19,658 nucleotides of DNA, taken from Faecalicoccus sp. GTDB lineage: Bacteria > Bacillota_I > Bacilli_A > Erysipelotrichales > Erysipelotrichaceae. The position numbers were made by a program, and so were the translations under genes. The notes below the pieces were generated by a model that did not search any database, had not been told where the DNA came from, and worked only from the letters and a program-made list of their open reading frames with translations. Within the stretch, counting starts at the first letter, position 1, and each line of letters begins with the position of its first letter. Below, one piece after another: positions 1 through 6,729 of the stretch. Where the stretch lies: positions 1-19,658 of the forward strand of contig JAGAWH010000014.1 in assembly GCA_017941505.1 (NCBI GenBank). The letters run 5' to 3'.

Positions 1-279
1 CTGATCACTATTTCCGGCAACAGCCTTTGAATTAGCGTGCTCTGTCAAAGATTTATTCTGATTTTGAAGAGCGGATACCTTTTCACGCAGTTCGTTAATT
101 TTTGCTTCATAACGTGTTACTGCCTGACCGAGCTCTTCGATTTTTTCATCATACATCTGGTAATCTTCAATGATAAGATCTAAGAATTCATCAACCTGAG
201 CTGTAGAATAGCCCTTCATATCTACTTGGAATTCCTTTTCGTAAATTAACTGTGCACTTAGATTAAAATCTTTTGCCAT
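1..279 (-). CDS. gpsB: GpsB, DivIVA-family cell-division adaptor (partial, C-terminus beyond window)
   Basis: The 93 codons readable from the ATG at 279 down to base 1 give a DivIVA/GpsB N-terminal domain. Residues about 17-35 carry the family lipid-binding motif, including FQVDMKGYSTAQVDEFL, followed by a coiled-coil stretch rich in Glu, Lys and Gln (about residues 35-80). In Gram-positive bacteria GpsB is a small cytosolic protein at the division site that binds class A penicillin-binding proteins and coordinates septal and side-wall synthesis. A strong Shine-Dalgarno site (GGGGGTAG on the minus strand) lies just upstream of the start. The gene faces away from recU-ponA, the same neighbourhood as in Bacillus, and ponA encodes its known type of partner. 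DivIVA itself is a possible alternative, but the motif and neighbours favour GpsB. The gene is cut by the window edge, so total length is unknown. Confidence 0.88.
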   Translation of the reverse strand, partial: MAKDFNLSAQLIYEKEFQVDMKGYSTAQVDEFLDLIIEDYQMYDEKIEELGQAVTRYEAKINELREKVSALQNQNKSLTEHANSKAVAGNSDQ

Positions 280-305
280 GATAACTACCCCCAATCTTAG
301 ATAAC

Positions 306-334
306 ATTATGCCGTTTTTAAGTTAAAAAATCAA
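306..334 (-). promoter_or_regulatory. Predicted sigma-A promoter of gpsB
   Basis: On the minus strand TTGATT (329-334) and CATAAT (306-311) are separated by 17 bases and lie about 27 bases upstream of the gpsB start codon. They fit the housekeeping consensus at 4 of 6 and 5 of 6 positions. This element lies back to back with the recU promoter. Confidence 0.6.
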
Positions 335-342
335 CCGTCAAT

Positions 343-371
343 TTGAATGTTAGATTCTTTTCATATATAAT
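343..371 (+). promoter_or_regulatory. Predicted sigma-A promoter of recU-ponA
   Basis: TTGAAT (343-348) and a perfect TATAAT (366-371) are separated by exactly 17 bases. Transcription would start near 378-379, which is at or within a few bases of the recU ATG codons at 379 and 385. The TTG at 343 would also open the recU reading frame, but it forms the -35 box and so should not be on the transcript. Confidence 0.7.
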
Positions 372-384
372 TATTCCGATGACT

Positions 385-954
385 ATGGTAAAATATCCAA
401 GTGGTATAAAGGGCGTGGTTTCAACCCAGCCTAAGGATCATCATGCTTCGCGCGGCTCCGGCCTTGAGGAAGATCTCAACCAATCGAATCAATATTATCG
501 AGATATCGATAAAGCTTTGATTTATAAAAAGCCGACACCGATCCAGGTTGTTCATGTAGATTATCCATCCCGCAATAAAGCTAAGATTACCGAAGCTTAT
601 TACAGGACACCATCTACAACGGACTACAACGGCATATACCGGGGACGCTATATTGACTTTGAGGCAAAGGAAACACACGCAAAAACACGTTTTCCTTTAT
701 TTATGATCCACCCGCATCAAATTAAACATTTAGAAAAAGTATTGTTTCACGGTGGTATCGGATTTTTTATTATCCGAATTACACAATATGACCAAACATT
801 TCTTGTGGACGCCAAAGAATTGATTGATCACATTCACTCAATTGAACGTAAATCCATTCCCTTTGAATGGTTCGAAGAGCATGGTATTCTGATACGTACA
901 GGACTCTATCCTCGATTGGCATATCTGGAAGCCGTTGATGAAAAGTACTTTTAA
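385..954 (+). CDS. recU: RecU Holliday junction resolvase
   Basis: RecU cleaves four-way DNA junctions during recombinational repair and chromosome segregation in Firmicutes, working with RuvAB and RecA. The protein begins MVKYPSGIKG, like the family start MIRYPNG, and carries the conserved block TTDYNGIYRGRYIDFEAKET, which holds the acidic and Lys residues of the nuclease active site. Other family hallmarks are an N-terminal LEEDLNQSNQYY segment and KKPTPIQVVHVDYP. The C-terminal end (PRLAYLEAV) also matches. Length from this start is 189 residues, normal for RecU. The frame stays open back to a TTG at 343, and ATG codons lie at 379 and 385. The promoter position rules out 343 as a likely start; 385 gives the family N-terminus, while 379 would suit a leaderless mRNA. 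No Shine-Dalgarno sequence precedes either. It is followed 11 bases later by ponA, the classic recU-ponA operon. Confidence 0.93.
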   Translation: MVKYPSGIKGVVSTQPKDHHASRGSGLEEDLNQSNQYYRDIDKALIYKKPTPIQVVHVDYPSRNKAKITEAYYRTPSTTDYNGIYRGRYIDFEAKETHAKTRFPLFMIHPHQIKHLEKVLFHGGIGFFIIRITQYDQTFLVDAKELIDHIHSIERKSIPFEWFEEHGILIRTGLYPRLAYLEAVDEKYF

Positions 955-961
955 GGAGGAA
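952..961 (+). promoter_or_regulatory. Strong ribosome binding site of ponA overlapping the recU stop
   Basis: The recU stop codon TAA (952-954) overlaps the sequence AAGGAGGAAG, which ends 4 bases before the ponA ATG at 966. The near-perfect site contrasts with the absence of one for recU and suggests ponA is translated much more strongly from the shared transcript. Confidence 0.8.
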
Positions 962-965
962 GTTT

Positions 966-3275
966 ATGGCTGAAAACCAAAACAAATCAAGAAGAAAACT
1001 GGATATATGGAATAAGATTGCGGTCGTTATTCTATCCTTGTTTCTTGTGGGATGTATTTCCGTATTTTTCGTTTTAGTCAACATTATTAATGACCCGGAA
1101 GGCATGCGTTTTACGGAAGATGGTCTATCTACCTTGTCAAACTCCCGTATTTATGATAACGCCGGTAATCTGGTCTATGAGTTTGGTGAAGAGATCCGTG
1201 AAGATATCACCTATGATCGAATTCCACAGGATGTAATCGATGCGTTCCTTGCGATCGAGGACTCCCGTTTCTTCGACCACAATGGATTTGACCTTCCGCG
1301 TTTTATCGCATCTGCCATCAATAACCTCCGTTCGGGAGAATTCTCTCAGGGTGGTTCTACCTTGACAATGCAGATGATCGATAACGCCTTTACAAGAAAC
1401 CAGGAAAATAAAATTCTGGAAGAAAAAGGAAGCATATCCAAAATTGAACAGGTTGAATTAAAGATTCAGGAAATTTATCTGTCCTTGATTGCTGAACAGA
1501 GTATTTCAAAAGAACAGATTTTCGAGTATTATGTCAACCGAATCTGGTTTGGTTCAGGTGGTAATACCCGTGGTATCCAGAAAGCGGCACAATATTATTT
1601 TAGTAAAGATGTATCGCAATTGAACTTAAGTGAAGCAGCTTTCCTTGCCGGTTCTGTTAACGCACCGGATCGATACAATCCGATGAACAACTTGTATGAT
1701 GTCGAAAACGACCATCTTGCGGCGGCCACAGAGCGTCGTAACGAAACATTAGTTTTGATGTTGAATCACGGTTATATCACCCAGACAGAATATGATCTGG
1801 CAGTTAATACAGATATTGCCTATTCCATGAACTATTCGAATGCGTCGATCACAACCGACCCGAACCAGGCATACATCGACCAGACCATTGAGGAAGTATC
1901 TTCCTTGACCGGTCAGGACCCAAGTGTTGTACCGATGGATATTTATTCAGCATTGAACCAGGATGTACAGAACCAGGCTGATCAGATCTGTGCCGGAAAT
2001 ATCGTTCCATGGCCGGATGATGCCTTAGATACCGGATTTAGCGTTATTGATAATGCCAGCGGTGAAATTATTGCGGTAGGTCCGGGACGTACTTATCATA
2101 CAGACGTTGTTAAATATGACAACTCTATGACTCGTAAACAGCCGGGTTCTTCCATGAAACCGTTACTTGCCTACGTATCCTGCTTCGATATTCTGGGATG
2201 GTCGACAAACCATCAGGTAAATGACGTTGCCAAGGACTATTTCCATACCGGACAAAATCTTAACAACGCATACGGTGGATATCGAGGTTCAATGAGTCTG
2301 CAGACCGCATTGGGTGTTTCTACCAATACAACGGCTGCTGCTGCCATGGTAGATCTGGTAAATACGACCGGTTATGATTATTGGATCGACTATTGCCGTA
2401 AGTTAGGATTTGACGATGACGTTTGCGAAAACTTCGTTGAACAGTATGCGATTGGTGGTGCCGATATGTTCGCTACACCGATTCAGCAGGCAAGTGCCTA
2501 TACAATCTTTGCCAACCAGGGTAACCGTGTGAATCCACATCGTGTACGCCGTGTTATCCGTCGTGCCGACCAGGTGGAAACAGAAGGTAATTCAACCGTT
2601 TATACATTAGTATCTCCGGGTGCTGCCTTCATGATGTCTACACTGCTTCAAGGTGTAGTAACCGGAAACTACGGTAACTTTAATGAAATCCTGCAGTCCG
2701 GATATCCGGTATATGGTAAATCCGGTACATCAGACTGGGGTACTGACGGACTTCAGTATGGTATTCCTACCGGCGTATATAAAGACGAATGGTCAATCGG
2801 TTATACAAGCCAGTTTACGATCGCGACCTGGACCGGATATACAACGCAATATGCATCATTAGGTTATTACTTCTCCGATGCCGTATTGTTCCAGGCCACT
2901 GCCTTCTATATCTCTCACTACATGCTGGATTATTGCCAGCAATACGGTGATTATCATGACATTGCCCGTACGGAAGATGTTGCAGACTACGGCGGAGGAT
3001 ACATCAAAGCGGAATTCGTTTCTCAGGGTGACACTTATACAACCAGCACCGGATCGATTCCGACTGTTGAGTCTGAGCCGGAACCGGAGCCGGAACCGGA
3101 ACCTGAAGAAACATCGGAAGAGCCATCAGAAGAACCATCTGCTGAAGAACAATGTGTAAACAGCGGTGGTACATGGTCTGAAGCTCTCGGTGGTTGTGAA
3201 TATCCGATTGGCGGAAAAGTTGTTAATCCATATGTGAATAAAAAATCACTGTTCAACTTATTCTCTTGGTTATAA
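966..3275 (+). CDS. ponA: Class A penicillin-binding protein (PBP1-type, bifunctional)
   Basis: This membrane-anchored enzyme polymerises lipid II into glycan strands and cross-links the stem peptides. A basic N-terminal tail is followed by one membrane segment (about 18-40). The glycosyltransferase family 51 domain (about 60-250) has the catalytic Glu98 in EDSRFFDHNG and the motif GGSTLTMQM at 129-137. The transpeptidase domain shows all three motifs: SSMK with nucleophile Ser395 and Lys398, STN at 452-454, and KSGT at 585-588. After the catalytic domain comes an acidic Pro-Glu repeat (about 702-728), a short module with Cys730 and Cys744 that could form a disulfide outside the cell, and a tail with basic and aromatic residues. 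The ATG at 966 has a strong ribosome site. It is co-transcribed with recU and ends at a clear terminator. GpsB, encoded next door, is a known regulator of such enzymes. Confidence 0.95.
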   Translation: MAENQNKSRRKLDIWNKIAVVILSLFLVGCISVFFVLVNIINDPEGMRFTEDGLSTLSNSRIYDNAGNLVYEFGEEIREDITYDRIPQDVIDAFLAIEDSRFFDHNGFDLPRFIASAINNLRSGEFSQGGSTLTMQMIDNAFTRNQENKILEEKGSISKIEQVELKIQEIYLSLIAEQSISKEQIFEYYVNRIWFGSGGNTRGIQKAAQYYFSKDVSQLNLSEAAFLAGSVNAPDRYNPMNNLYDVENDHLAAATERRNETLVLMLNHGYITQTEYDLAVNTDIAYSMNYSNASITTDPNQAYIDQTIEEVSSLTGQDPSVVPMDIYSALNQDVQNQADQICAGNIVPWPDDALDTGFSVIDNASGEIIAVGPGRTYHTDVVKYDNSMTRKQPGSSMKPLLAYVSCFDILGWSTNHQVNDVAKDYFHTGQNLNNAYGGYRGSMSLQTALGVSTNTTAAAAMVDLVNTTGYDYWIDYCRKLGFDDDVCENFVEQYAIGGADMFATPIQQASAYTIFANQGNRVNPHRVRRVIRRADQVETEGNSTVYTLVSPGAAFMMSTLLQGVVTGNYGNFNEILQSGYPVYGKSGTSDWGTDGLQYGIPTGVYKDEWSIGYTSQFTIATWTGYTTQYASLGYYFSDAVLFQATAFYISHYMLDYCQQYGDYHDIARTEDVADYGGGYIKAEFVSQGDTYTTSTGSIPTVESEPEPEPEPEPEETSEEPSEEPSAEEQCVNSGGTWSEALGGCEYPIGGKVVNPYVNKKSLFNLFSWL
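3075..3147 (+). repeat. Glu-Pro coding repeats in the PonA tail
   Basis: Codons for Glu-Pro repeat about five times in a row (3075-3107), made from near-copies of the 12-base unit GAGCCGGAACCG, then continue as the looser pattern SEEPSEEPSAEE. Such a tract encodes a stiff acidic spacer and is prone to length change by slippage. Confidence 0.75.
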
Positions 3276-3280
3276 AATCA

Positions 3281-3310
3281 AGTTCCCTTGTAATGAGGGA
3301 ACTTTTTTTT
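3281..3310 (+). terminator. Rho-independent terminator of recU-ponA
   Basis: An 8-base perfect inverted repeat AGTTCCCT (3281-3288) / AGGGAACT (3296-3303) with a 7-base loop is followed by a run of eight T residues. It begins 5 bases after the ponA stop codon. Confidence 0.93.
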
Positions 3311-3356
3311 GCCATCTGATTTATAATACAAATATTATTGTCCCCACTTTTATACA

Positions 3357-3385
3357 TTGATTATCTTTTTTTAATGACATAATTA
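3357..3385 (+). promoter_or_regulatory. Possible promoter of the MscS-like gene
   Basis: TTGATT (3357-3362) and TAATTA (3380-3385) are 17 bases apart in a very AT-rich spacer of about 120 bases after the ponA terminator. The -10 match is only moderate; other pairings in this AT-rich stretch are possible. Confidence 0.35.
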
Positions 3386-3408
3386 AGTGGTAAAAAAGAG
3401 TGAGTAAA

Positions 3409-3456
3409 ATGAAAAAAAAAGAAAACAATATGATTGAGAACACTTTTAATGATTGA
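3409..3456 (+). other. 15-codon ORF overlapping the MscS-like gene start (leader peptide or broken N-terminus)
   Basis: An ATG at 3409 opens a short frame encoding MKKKENNMIENTFND that stops at 3454-3456, overlapping the ATG at 3449 of the next frame. Its basic, polar start would make a good N-terminus for the membrane segment encoded just downstream in the +1 frame. Removing one T from the TTTT run at 3444-3447 would fuse the two into a single protein. It is therefore either a translationally coupled leader peptide or the true start separated by a one-base insertion. Only weak ribosome sites are visible before either start. Confidence 0.4.
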
Positions 3457-5953
3457 AGCTATTCTAATACTTATAGGAATTTTTTTTATTTTCCGGGTAG
3501 AGGATTCAACCGCCGAGTCCCAGAAGAAAGAGGAAGTCCTTCAAGAACTGGAATTCGTAAAAAATCAGACAAGTCACTTTAATGAAATTGATGTAAATGA
3601 TACGCAGATCCTGCAAAATATCATGCAGGCAGAGGTAGACAGCCTGGCATATGCACACCAGCATATCCCGGATTTTGAGATTACCGCGCAGATCAGAAGT
3701 GCATCCACCTTCGGAGATATATCTGTAAATCCCGTTTTAAATGACTCCCGTTCATACGTAACTTCTACGGCTTTGGATGGTAACGTATATGCGATCGATA
3801 TTACGGAATACAACAATTCACAGCCGGTTTATGATACTTTTGAGATTGCAGATGATGTATTCCCACAATTATTCGAGGAAGATGATCTGTACTTTATTCT
3901 CGATGAAAACGGAACCATATTAGATTATCCCGCCGATTCTAAAATGGAAGGACAGAATATTTCTAAGTTAGGAATTAAACTTTCGCAAATTACGTTAGAA
4001 GACGGCAGCTGGCTGAACATCAACAATGAAAGATATTTCACATTTGCCACAAAAGATGAAGACTTAGGATACATATATGTCGGTGCCTGCAATGTGGGCG
4101 ACTTTACAAGGGATAATCATTTTGTATCCATATTGGTTTGTTCCACTATCGGTCTTATCATTGCCTTATTAATTACTTATACTTATTTTTCAAGACAGGA
4201 AGATCTCCTGAAAAAGGAGTTGGAAAAGAACTCCGAGATCAAAAACAGAAATCCATGGGTATTTGGTGTTATCGCGGTCCTTGCGATTGTGCTCAGTACT
4301 TATCATATTCAATCTCTGTTTTCTTTCTCTATGTTTAATATGGTCAAGCAGACCGAATCTGTCATTTTAGAAACATGGGTAAAAACGAATCTAAATTCTT
4401 TCCCAATGGAAATTCAAAGCCAAAATTCCATGAATGGAATGATTTCAAAGAATATTGTCAGTTTGATCACAAGCTATCCTGAGCTTCAGGAAGCGGAACA
4501 TATCGACAATCTTGCCCAGATTTATTCTTTAAGCTTTATTAAAACATTTGACGCTCAAATGAATGAAATTAACACAACCCCGATTACGAAAGAAGACTAC
4601 GATAATTTTGTAGATCAAATGAAAGTGCATTATCCCATCAATCCTATTACTTCGGTAGACAAGCTTCTGGATGCATCGGGACAGATGATGTTGACAGCCA
4701 AAGTCTCCGTTCCAAACCTGGAAAAGACAGGTTCCAACACATTAATGATCGGCTTTGACCGGACGCATTATCGTACAGCTTTATCCGAACTGGAGTTAAC
4801 CGAAATTGTGTCAGCTGTATCAAAACCGGGAGACATTGAAACCATTGCCGTAGATTCCCAAACCAAAATCGTCGCATTTGCCTCCTTTGATAACTATATG
4901 GGAGTACCGCTTGACCGGTTAGGAATCGATGAAGCAACCTTACAGGATAAACAATTTAATACGATGACACTGGATGGTGTCCGTTATTACTCCATTACGA
5001 AGGGCATCAACAATTATATTATTTACCTGATGGAACCGGCATCGATTCTATTTGAAGGACGCCTCAATATTGTACTCGATACGACTCTGTTCAGCGCTTT
5101 ATGTATCATTGCACTATTGTATTTAATAAGTCGGTTTGAGATAACTCCATTACCGGCTCCGGATATGGATGAAAACGATACCGGCAGGTTTCCTAAAGCG
5201 CTGAGTTTATGGGATCGTTTCTATAACTGGGAAGATAAAACGGCAGAAGAAAAAATATTGAATGTTGCGCAAATTCTTTTGAATGTCTTTGTAGTTATCA
5301 TTTTAGTGATCATATACTTCCGCAGCCCGCTTCAAAAGAGCTCTTCCCTTTTCGGCTTTATTGTCAGCGGCCAGTGGCAGCGGGGTGTAAACTTATTTGC
5401 GGCTACAGCAGCTGCAATCACATGTATGATTTATGCGTTTGTCATGAACGTCATTCGTTTTGTGTTTAATAAATTACTGCAGATCGTGAATCCGAAAACG
5501 GAAACCATTCTGCGTCTGGTGCACAGCTTTATCGTTTATCTGTCCATGATCGGTTTGATTTTCTATTGCCTGTATTTATTCGGTATGGATTCAGGATCTC
5601 TTCTTGCCTCGGCAGGAATACTCGGTCTTGTCATCAGCTGGGGCTCACAGGATTTATTGACCGATATTCTTGCGGGATTGTTTATCGTCTTTGAAAAACA
5701 GTTCCAGGTAGGAGATATGATTGAAGTTGGTTCCGATATGGGAACGGTTATGGAAATCGGTGTCAGGACCACCCGTTTAAGAACAATACCGGGAGATATT
5801 CTTTGTATCGGTAACCGTAACTTATCCAATGTGGTAAATAAAACCAGAATGAATACAAGTACCTCTCTGGTATTTGCTGTCAGCTACAACCAGAGAGCAG
5901 GATCGATTTACGGTTACTACCATGATGAATACGGAAATTTGCCGGATTTTTGA
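3434..5953 (+). CDS. MscS-family mechanosensitive channel with two Cache-like extracytoplasmic modules; likely damaged gene
   Basis: The 839-residue frame encodes a multi-pass membrane protein. It starts with a membrane segment (about 6-20), then an extracytoplasmic module (21-228) containing FILDENGTILDYP, a Cache-sensor-like pattern. Two membrane segments follow (about 230-250 and 275-292), then a second module (293-545) with IAVDSQTKIVAFASFDNYMG, again Cache-like, and membrane helices near 546-566, 609-628, 650-677 and 694-715. The MscS pore helix and beta domain lie at about 721-817, with SAGILGLVISWGSQDLLTDI and QFQVGDMIEVG as clear family signatures. MscS channels open under membrane tension and release solutes. 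The TTG at 3434 directly follows an in-frame TGA; ATG 3449 is an alternative start. The C-terminal alpha/beta domain is missing and its last part is found downstream in another frame. No gene is close enough to be an operon partner. Confidence 0.75.
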   Translation: MRTLLMIEAILILIGIFFIFRVEDSTAESQKKEEVLQELEFVKNQTSHFNEIDVNDTQILQNIMQAEVDSLAYAHQHIPDFEITAQIRSASTFGDISVNPVLNDSRSYVTSTALDGNVYAIDITEYNNSQPVYDTFEIADDVFPQLFEEDDLYFILDENGTILDYPADSKMEGQNISKLGIKLSQITLEDGSWLNINNERYFTFATKDEDLGYIYVGACNVGDFTRDNHFVSILVCSTIGLIIALLITYTYFSRQEDLLKKELEKNSEIKNRNPWVFGVIAVLAIVLSTYHIQSLFSFSMFNMVKQTESVILETWVKTNLNSFPMEIQSQNSMNGMISKNIVSLITSYPELQEAEHIDNLAQIYSLSFIKTFDAQMNEINTTPITKEDYDNFVDQMKVHYPINPITSVDKLLDASGQMMLTAKVSVPNLEKTGSNTLMIGFDRTHYRTALSELELTEIVSAVSKPGDIETIAVDSQTKIVAFASFDNYMGVPLDRLGIDEATLQDKQFNTMTLDGVRYYSITKGINNYIIYLMEPASILFEGRLNIVLDTTLFSALCIIALLYLISRFEITPLPAPDMDENDTGRFPKALSLWDRFYNWEDKTAEEKILNVAQILLNVFVVIILVIIYFRSPLQKSSSLFGFIVSGQWQRGVNLFAATAAAITCMIYAFVMNVIRFVFNKLLQIVNPKTETILRLVHSFIVYLSMIGLIFYCLYLFGMDSGSLLASAGILGLVISWGSQDLLTDILAGLFIVFEKQFQVGDMIEVGSDMGTVMEIGVRTTRLRTIPGDILCIGNRNLSNVVNKTRMNTSTSLVFAVSYNQRAGSIYGYYHDEYGNLPDF

Positions 5954-6002
5954 TGAGCATGGATTCCAATTGGGAATTAAGCCAACGGAATATAAAAAGT
6001 AG
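5894..6002 (+). pseudogene. Out-of-frame remnant of the MscS C-terminal domain
   Basis: In the frame one base later than the MscS-like ORF, the DNA encodes MMNTEICRIFDEHGFQLGI (from 5922), ending KPTEYKK with TAG at 6000-6002. This matches the end of MscS C-terminal domains, where a segment of the kind REINRxIFDEHGI precedes the last strand. In intact MscS proteins about 60 residues separate the VxY strand from this helix; here only about 17 codons fit between VSYN (residue 819) and ICRIFDEHGF. The simplest reading is an internal deletion of roughly 45 codons that also shifted the frame. The coding signal continues to within a base of the terminator, which supports 6002 as the ancestral gene end. 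Confidence 0.75.
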
Positions 6003-6030
6003 GAGCAGATATCAATCTGCTCCTTTACTT
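5991..6030. terminator. Bidirectional terminator between converging genes
   Basis: A 9-base perfect stem AGGAGCAGA (6001-6009) / TCTGCTCCT (6016-6024) with a 6-base loop lies between the MscS-like gene and the converging prsW-like gene. On the minus strand the stem is followed by CTTTTTAT; on the plus strand by a shorter TTTACTT. It can serve both directions and is stronger for the minus strand. Confidence 0.8.
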
Positions 6031-6039
6031 ATGAGTATC

Positions 6040-6729
6040 TTAATAAATATGCTGGTCGTTTACGGATTCGTATAATACGATACGACGGCAGAAATAGAAC
6101 ATTGCGATCACAAACGCAAAGAATAAGATCATCGCAAAATTACTTCCGATCATTGCACACGCATCATAGAATCCGTGGCAGAAGGTAGCTCCGAAAAGTC
6201 CCTTTAATGTATAAGATGTCACGCCTGAGCCATCCTGACGTACGGCACATCGCTTTGCACGGGAATAGTAGAAGCCCATCACGATGGAGAAACACATATG
6301 ACCCGGAATGGATAATAATGCACGTGATACCGCAACCGTGATACCGCCCTGCATAACATAAAGAATGTTTTCCAATGCCGCAAAGCCTAAAGATACGAAT
6401 ACGGCATAAATGATGCCATCAAAGGTATCATCAAAATTTGGATTGTTCCAGCTGAATAAACGTAAGAAGATATACTTACATCCTTCTTCAATCAATGCCA
6501 CACCGATAAATGCTTCCACGATATAGTACATAACCGATGGATTATAATTGAACATCGATTTGATTGGCTCATCCACCATCAATTCCAGAAACACGGCAGG
6601 AATAACCGATAATAAACCACCGATAAATAATTTGATCAATAATCCTGACGGTTCTTTTAATCGGTCTGCTTTATAGATTTCATACAATAAATAAACAACC
6701 GGCGCTAACGCCAAAAAGACTAAATACAT
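6040..6729 (-). CDS. PrsW-like intramembrane metalloprotease
   Basis: The 229-residue protein is almost entirely membrane helices. It shows the PrsW/CPBP-type pattern: Glu81-Glu82 with Lys85 in EEGCKY, Glu120 in GFAALENILY, His144 in PGHMCFS and His185 in CHGFYDA, candidate metal and catalytic residues. In Bacillus, PrsW makes the first cut in the anti-sigma factor RsiW; other family members have unknown substrates. No sigma/anti-sigma pair is in this window, so its target cannot be named. Its ATG at 6729 lies inside the end of the preceding HAD phosphatase gene, overlapping by 10 bases, so the two are probably translated in a coupled way. It ends at a bidirectional terminator. Confidence 0.85.
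   Translation of the reverse strand: MYLVFLALAPVVYLLYEIYKADRLKEPSGLLIKLFIGGLLSVIPAVFLELMVDEPIKSMFNYNPSVMYYIVEAFIGVALIEEGCKYIFLRLFSWNNPNFDDTFDGIIYAVFVSLGFAALENILYVMQGGITVAVSRALLSIPGHMCFSIVMGFYYSRAKRCAVRQDGSGVTSYTLKGLFGATFCHGFYDACAMIGSNFAMILFFAFVIAMFYFCRRIVLYESVNDQHIY

Noticed and set aside
343..384. Upstream extension of recU from the TTG at 343
   Set aside because: It contains the -35 and -10 boxes, has no ribosome site and adds residues not found in RecU proteins.
3035..3256. Minus-strand frame with Gly-Ser repeats opposite the ponA tail
   Set aside because: It is the mirror of the Glu-Pro coding repeat, with no ribosome site or independent support.
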